DNA from: Balamuthia mandrillaris
Taxonomy: Eukaryota; Discosea; Longamoebia; Balamuthiidae
Direction: 5' to 3'
Length of the DNA: 34,748 nucleotides
Assembly (NCBI GenBank): GCA_031835245.1
Contig: JAVKOQ010000472.1
Span: 1 to 34,748, forward strand
Below, piece by piece: positions 30,713-34,748 of the stretch (positions are counted from its first letter, which is position 1; each line of letters starts with the position of its first letter). Made by a program: the position numbers and the translations under genes. A model generated the notes under the pieces. The model did no database searches, was not told the DNA's origin, and saw only the letters and a program-made list of their open reading frames with translations.

Positions 30713-31505
30713 AAAGTGGCATAATGTTACGATTTTTTCAAATTTCTCATAGAAGAACATATTCAATATGTGTTGCAACTAAGTGCTACACTGGTGGTTA
30801 ATTGAACAGAAAGAAAAATAAAAAAAAGTGTTGTTCTGGCCAACTAATAAAAAGAAAGAACTTCTGGAATCTTGGTACAAAGAAAGAAAAGAAAAAAAAA
30901 CAAAAAGGAAAAAAAAGAAAAGAATAGAAAGAGAAAAGAGGAAAAAGAAAAAAATGAAAGGAACAATAAGAGAAAAAAAGAGCTAAAAAGAAAAGTAGGA
31001 AAAGTTAAAAATAAAAAGAAAAAGAAAGAAAGGAAAAGAAAAAAGAGAAAAACAGAAAAAGAGAAAGGAAAAAAAAGGAAACAGAGAATGAGAAAGAAAA
31101 AGAGAGAAAAAATAAGCAAAAATGAAAATGAAAAAGAAGATATAAGAGAAAAAAAAGAAAATGGGAAGAAAGAGAAAAAAAGAAAAAGAAGAGAACAAGA
31201 AAAAGAAAAAAGAAAAAAGAAAAAAGAGAAAGTGAAAAAAAAAAGAGAAGAGAAAGATAGAGGAAGAAAAAAAAAGAAGCAAAAAGAAGAAAGAAAAGAG
31301 AATAAGAAGAAAAAAAAGAGATAGATAATGAAAGAAAAAGAAAAAATGAAAAAAAAAGAGGGAAGAAGAGGAAAGAAAGGAATAAAGAGAAAAAGAAGAG
31401 AAAAAAGAAAAAAGAAAAGGAAGAAAGAAAAGAGGAAGAGGAAAAGAAGAAAAGAGTGAGACAAAAAGAAAGAAAAGAAGCAAAAAAGAATAAAGACAAT
31501 GAAAA
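30713..31505 (+). repeat. Block A, copy 2, extended polypurine tract
   Basis: It repeats block A head and tail at high identity, then continues as a purine-only tract to about 31505 that resembles no gene. The long frames on the minus strand here are Phe/Ser/Leu-only artefacts of the purine bias. Confidence 0.85.
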
Positions 31506-31537
31506 GCTTTCTCTATCCAACTAAGTTTGCATCTAAA

Positions 31538-33480
31538 CAAGCTCCATTCATAATAATTTACTTACCTATGCTCCAGACTATGGAGAATCGAATGCAACTG
31601 GTTTCAGCCTCTGAGGACATCATGTACCCGAGAAATTAATTATTTGAGCCAAAAACGAGATAATTCACTCCTACAACAAACCTGAGGGTCAAAACCAAAA
31701 AAAACTTTCCAAACACGTCCCCAAATAACAGAGAAAAGGTACCACTCCAACGGAGCGCTGCATATATAGTTCAAAAAAAAAAGTCTGTTTTTAGAAAAAT
31801 ACAATCAAGTTCAAACAAAACTGAGTCATGTAAGGAAAAAAGAGAAAGTGGTTCAAATTAAGGGTGTGAAAGTAGCGCTCTGACGGAGCGCTAACCCCAC
31901 GTGGGATTTTGAGGAAGGATGAAGAAAAAATAAAAACAACCAAGCTCAAACAGAACAGGGTCATGTAGGAAAAAAAGGGCAAATAGTACAAAATAGAGAA
32001 GTAAAAGTAGCACTCTGATGGAGCACTAACTATACAAGTGAGTTTGAGGAGGAAGAAAAAGAGAAAAGGAGGAGTAGTAAAACTAAAAATCAACTTACAG
32101 GGAGTGAAGGCAAAAGTTTTGAAGAAGGGAGCAATATCAACCATAAGTATAAATAAAAACATAAAAAAGCTAAGTCTGTAACCAAACAAGCTTTGTCTAT
32201 GAAAATTTACTCACCTATGCTCTAGACTATAGAGAATCGAATACAACTGGTTTCAGCCTCTGAGGACATTGTATACTTGAGAAATTAATTGTTTGACTCA
32301 AAAACGAGATAATTCACTTCCACAATGAACCTGAGGGTCAAAACCAAAAAAAACTTGCCAAACACGTCCCCAAATACAAAGGAAAGATGCCGCTCCGACG
32401 GAGCGCTGCATATACAGCTCTAAAAAAAAAGAAAGAATGAAAAACTTTGTGATTATGATAAATATTTCATTTTAGACACAAAAATATAAAAAAAAAGCCA
32501 AGTCTGTAACCAAACAAGCTATGTCCATGAAAATTTACCCACCTATGCTCCAGACCATGGCGAATCGAATGCAACTAATTTCAGCCTCTGAGGACATTGT
32601 GTACTTGAGAAATTAATTATTTGAGCCAAAAACGAGATAATTCACTCCCATAACAAACCTGAGAGTCAAAACAAAAAAAAACTGTTTAGACATAGTCCCA
32701 AAATAACACAGACCAGGTGCCGCTCCGCTGGAGCGCTTCATCCACTGCTTTAAAACAAAAAGAAAGAGTGAAAAACTGTATGTTCTAGATAAATATTCCA
32801 GTTTTGAAACAAAAATATAAAAAAAAGCTAAGTCTGTAACCAAACAAGCTATGTCCATGAAAATTTACTCACCTATGCTCTAGACCATGGAGAATCGAAT
32901 GCAACTGGTTTCAGCCTCTGAGGACATCGTGTACCTAAGAAATTAATTATTTGAGCCAAAAACGAGATCATTCACTCCCACAACAAACCTGAGGGTCAGA
33001 ACCAAAAAAAACTTTCCAAACACGTCCCCAAATAACAAAGAAAAGGTGCCGCTCCGACGGAGCGCTGTATACACAGCTTAAAAAAAAAAGAAGTCTGTTT
33101 TTAGAAAAATACAATCAAGTTTAAACAAAACTGAGTCATGTAAGGAAAAAAGTGAGAGTGGTTCAAATTAAGGGTGTGAAAGTAGCACTCCAACGGAGCG
33201 CTAACCCCGAGCAGGATTTTGAGAGAGGATGACAAAAAATAAAAAAAACCAAGTCCCAACAGAACAGGGTTGTGGGAGGAGAAAAGAGGAAGTGGTGCAA
33301 AATAAGAGAGCGAAAGCAGCGCTCCGACAGAGTGCTAACTACGTGAGTGATTTTGGGCAGGGGTGAAGAATAATAAAAAGAACCAAGTCTGAACAGAACA
33401 GGGTTGTAGAGGGAAAGAAGAGGAAGTGGTGCAAAAGAGGAGCATGAAAGCAGCGCTCCGATGGAGCGCTAACTGCGCAA
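31538..33480 (+). repeat. Composite tandem array of 330-bp and 134-bp units with palindromes
   Basis: A longer unit recurs from about 31538, 32188, 32516 and 32845. Each copy carries CACCTATGCTC-like and CAGCCTCTGAGGACAT motifs and ends in a GC-rich palindrome. A shorter unit, starting near AACTGAGTCATGTAAGG or AACAGGGT, recurs about every 134 bp at 31790-32060 and 33095-33480 and also ends in the palindrome. The order is long, short, short, long, long, long, short, short, short. No convincing protein gene is present. Confidence 0.85.
31744..33470. repeat. Nine copies of the AGCGCTCC-GAC-GGAGCGCT palindrome
   Basis: Copies lie near 31744, 31874, 32009, 32390, 32720, 33050, 33184, 33318 and 33452. 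The copy at 33452-33470 has perfect 8-bp arms around three bases. Others carry one to four changes. They are the only GC-rich spots in strongly AT-rich DNA. Confidence 0.85.
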
Positions 33481-33489
33481 GAGAGTTTG

Positions 33490-34340
33490 GAGAGGAAAAA
33501 GCCTCACCAGGAGGGTGATTGTGTTAAAAAAAAAGAACAACACAAGATATGGCCCACAATATATAAACACGCACACACCACACAAGAGAAGTCCATATGC
33601 AGTAAAACACAAGAGTGAATAAAATAAAAGTAGTACGCACAGCACAGTATAGATCAAGTTGCAAGGCCAACCAGAGGCACAGGTAGAACAAAGGCAGTAG
33701 GTTTTTTTTGTTTTGTTGTGTTTTGAAGGTAGAGAAGAAAGGGGGTGTAGTAAAACTAAAAATCAATTACAGGGAGTGCAAAAAGGGGAAAGTGCAAGTA
33801 TTGGAGAAAGGAGCAATATCAACCACTAGCGAGTGCAAAGGAAGCAGTTGAAAACAAAGTGAAAAAAAAAATGAAGAAAAATAGGGGATAATAGGGTGGA
33901 GTTGCTGTGAGTGAGTGGGTGTGTATGTGGACGTGTGTGTGTGTCTGGCAGTGTATGCTTAGCTAATGACGAAAACAAAAACCTAACGGTCAAAAAAATT
34001 AAGGTGACTAACCATCATCCTTGGGGCATTGCTGTCCCTGAATTATGGTTCGTTGGAGGAAAAGGAAGAGCAGCCAGGGGACGGCTCCTCAAGCAGACTG
34101 AAGGAGAGTGTGACTCCTCAATCGAACCAAACATAATGAACAAGTTAAACAACACGAAGGGTAAACAACGACTGTTTATGCATAGCTTGGTGGTAGTAGT
34201 TATGGGTTAGCAACTAGAAGTCTAGATGAAGAGGGAGGTGAAGTGAGGAAGTGAAAAAAATAAAAGAGTGAAAGATCAAAAAAAACTGATAACACCAGCT
34301 CTCCAGTGAAGCGACACTCCTAAAGGCATGAAAAACGAGT
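33490..34340. other. No supported gene
   Basis: AT-rich DNA with short CA/GT-rich stretches (33570-33580, 33905-33950). One 99-codon plus-strand frame (33911-34210) lacks any recognisable domain. Confidence 0.5.
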
Positions 34341-34369
34341 GAAGGGCTTGAGTGAAGGGGAAAAAAAGA

Positions 34370-34748
34370 ATAAAAGAAAAAAAAAACAAAAAGGAAAAAA
34401 AAAGGATAGAAAGAGAAAAGAGGAAAAAGAAAAAAAATAAAAGGAAAAACAAGAGAAAAAAAGAGCTAAAAAGAAAAGTAGAAAAAGTTAAAAATAAAAA
34501 GAAAAAGAAAGAAAGGAAAAGAAAAAAGAGAAAAAGAGAAAAAAGAAAGGAAAAAAGGAAACAGAGAATGAGAAAGAAAAAGAGAGAAAAAAAGAGCAAA
34601 AATGAAAATGAAAAAGAAGAAATAAGAGAAAAAAAAGAAAAAAAAAGAAAATGGGAAGAAAGAGAAAAAAAGAAAAAGAAAAGAAAAAGAAAAAGAAAAA
34701 AAAAAGAAAAAAGAGAAAGTGAAAAAAAAAGAGAAGAGGAAGATAAAG
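34370..34748 (+). repeat. Block A purine tail, copy 3, running off the window
   Basis: The order of motifs (AAGGATAGAAAGAG, then AGAGCTAAAAAGAAAAG, then ACAGAGAATGAG, then AAAATGAAAATG) matches 30340-30625 and 30900-31240. The unit continues beyond the end of the window. Confidence 0.8.

Noticed and set aside
30236-31540. Long minus-strand frames rich in Phe, Ser and Leu, and plus-strand Lys/Glu frames
   Set aside because: They follow directly from the polypurine composition, exist in several frames at once, and have no domain or normal codon pattern.
31555-32900. U1 snRNA-like 5' end (ACTTACCT) in the long tandem unit
   Set aside because: Only one copy has ACTTACCT; the others have ACTCACCT or ACCCACCT. 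The U1 stem-loop I and its loop sequence are absent, so a minus-strand splice donor or another structure fits better.
33911-34210. 99-codon plus-strand frame near the right end
   Set aside because: It starts in a GT-rich simple repeat and has no known domain; chance is the simplest explanation.

Overview
The window is nuclear DNA from an intron-rich, free-living unicellular eukaryote. Short GT-AG introns (about 55-185 nt), pyrimidine-rich introns, a TTAGGG-type motif, a trehalose synthase, a DNA ligase I and small secreted proteins together suggest an amoebozoan, perhaps of the Balamuthia/Acanthamoeba kind. That placement is inference; nothing in the window names the species.

Positions 1-22,000 are gene-dense, mostly in alternating divergent and convergent pairs. 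In order they are: a Fanzor (eukaryotic TnpB-like RuvC nuclease, minus) with a C2H2 zinc-finger/AT-hook reading frame just upstream on the same strand; an EF-hand calcium sensor (minus); a secreted propeller-like protein (plus, 3 exons); a trehalose-6-phosphate synthase with a fused but catalytically degenerate phosphatase domain (minus, about 13 exons); DNA ligase I (plus, 14 exons); a small CDC25/ACR2-type rhodanese phosphatase (minus, 5 exons); a secreted DUF4397 protein (plus); a VTT/TMEM64-type membrane protein (minus, 4 exons); a GT92-type glycosyltransferase (minus); and an F-box protein with a P-loop (plus). Ligase and TPS share a divergent promoter that holds an E2F-like site.

Positions 22,500-30,140 are a nest of mobile DNA. 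An old, broken tyrosine-recombinase element (Crypton- or DIRS-like, with a Myb/SANT-like domain) has been interrupted by a recent but broken Ty3/gypsy LTR retrotransposon whose LTRs are about 98.5% identical.

Positions 30,140-34,748 hold no convincing gene. The stretch is strongly purine-rich on the plus strand and built of duplicated blocks. It includes a composite tandem array with units of about 330 and 134 bp, each carrying a short GC-rich palindrome in an AT-rich background. Together with TTAGGG-like motifs beside a duplicated 77-bp block, this looks subtelomeric or otherwise heterochromatic.

The best candidates for something new are the zinc-finger/AT-hook-Fanzor combination with its 3' repeat cluster, the trehalose enzyme with a dead phosphatase half, the F-box/P-loop fusion, and the palindrome-bearing composite array.
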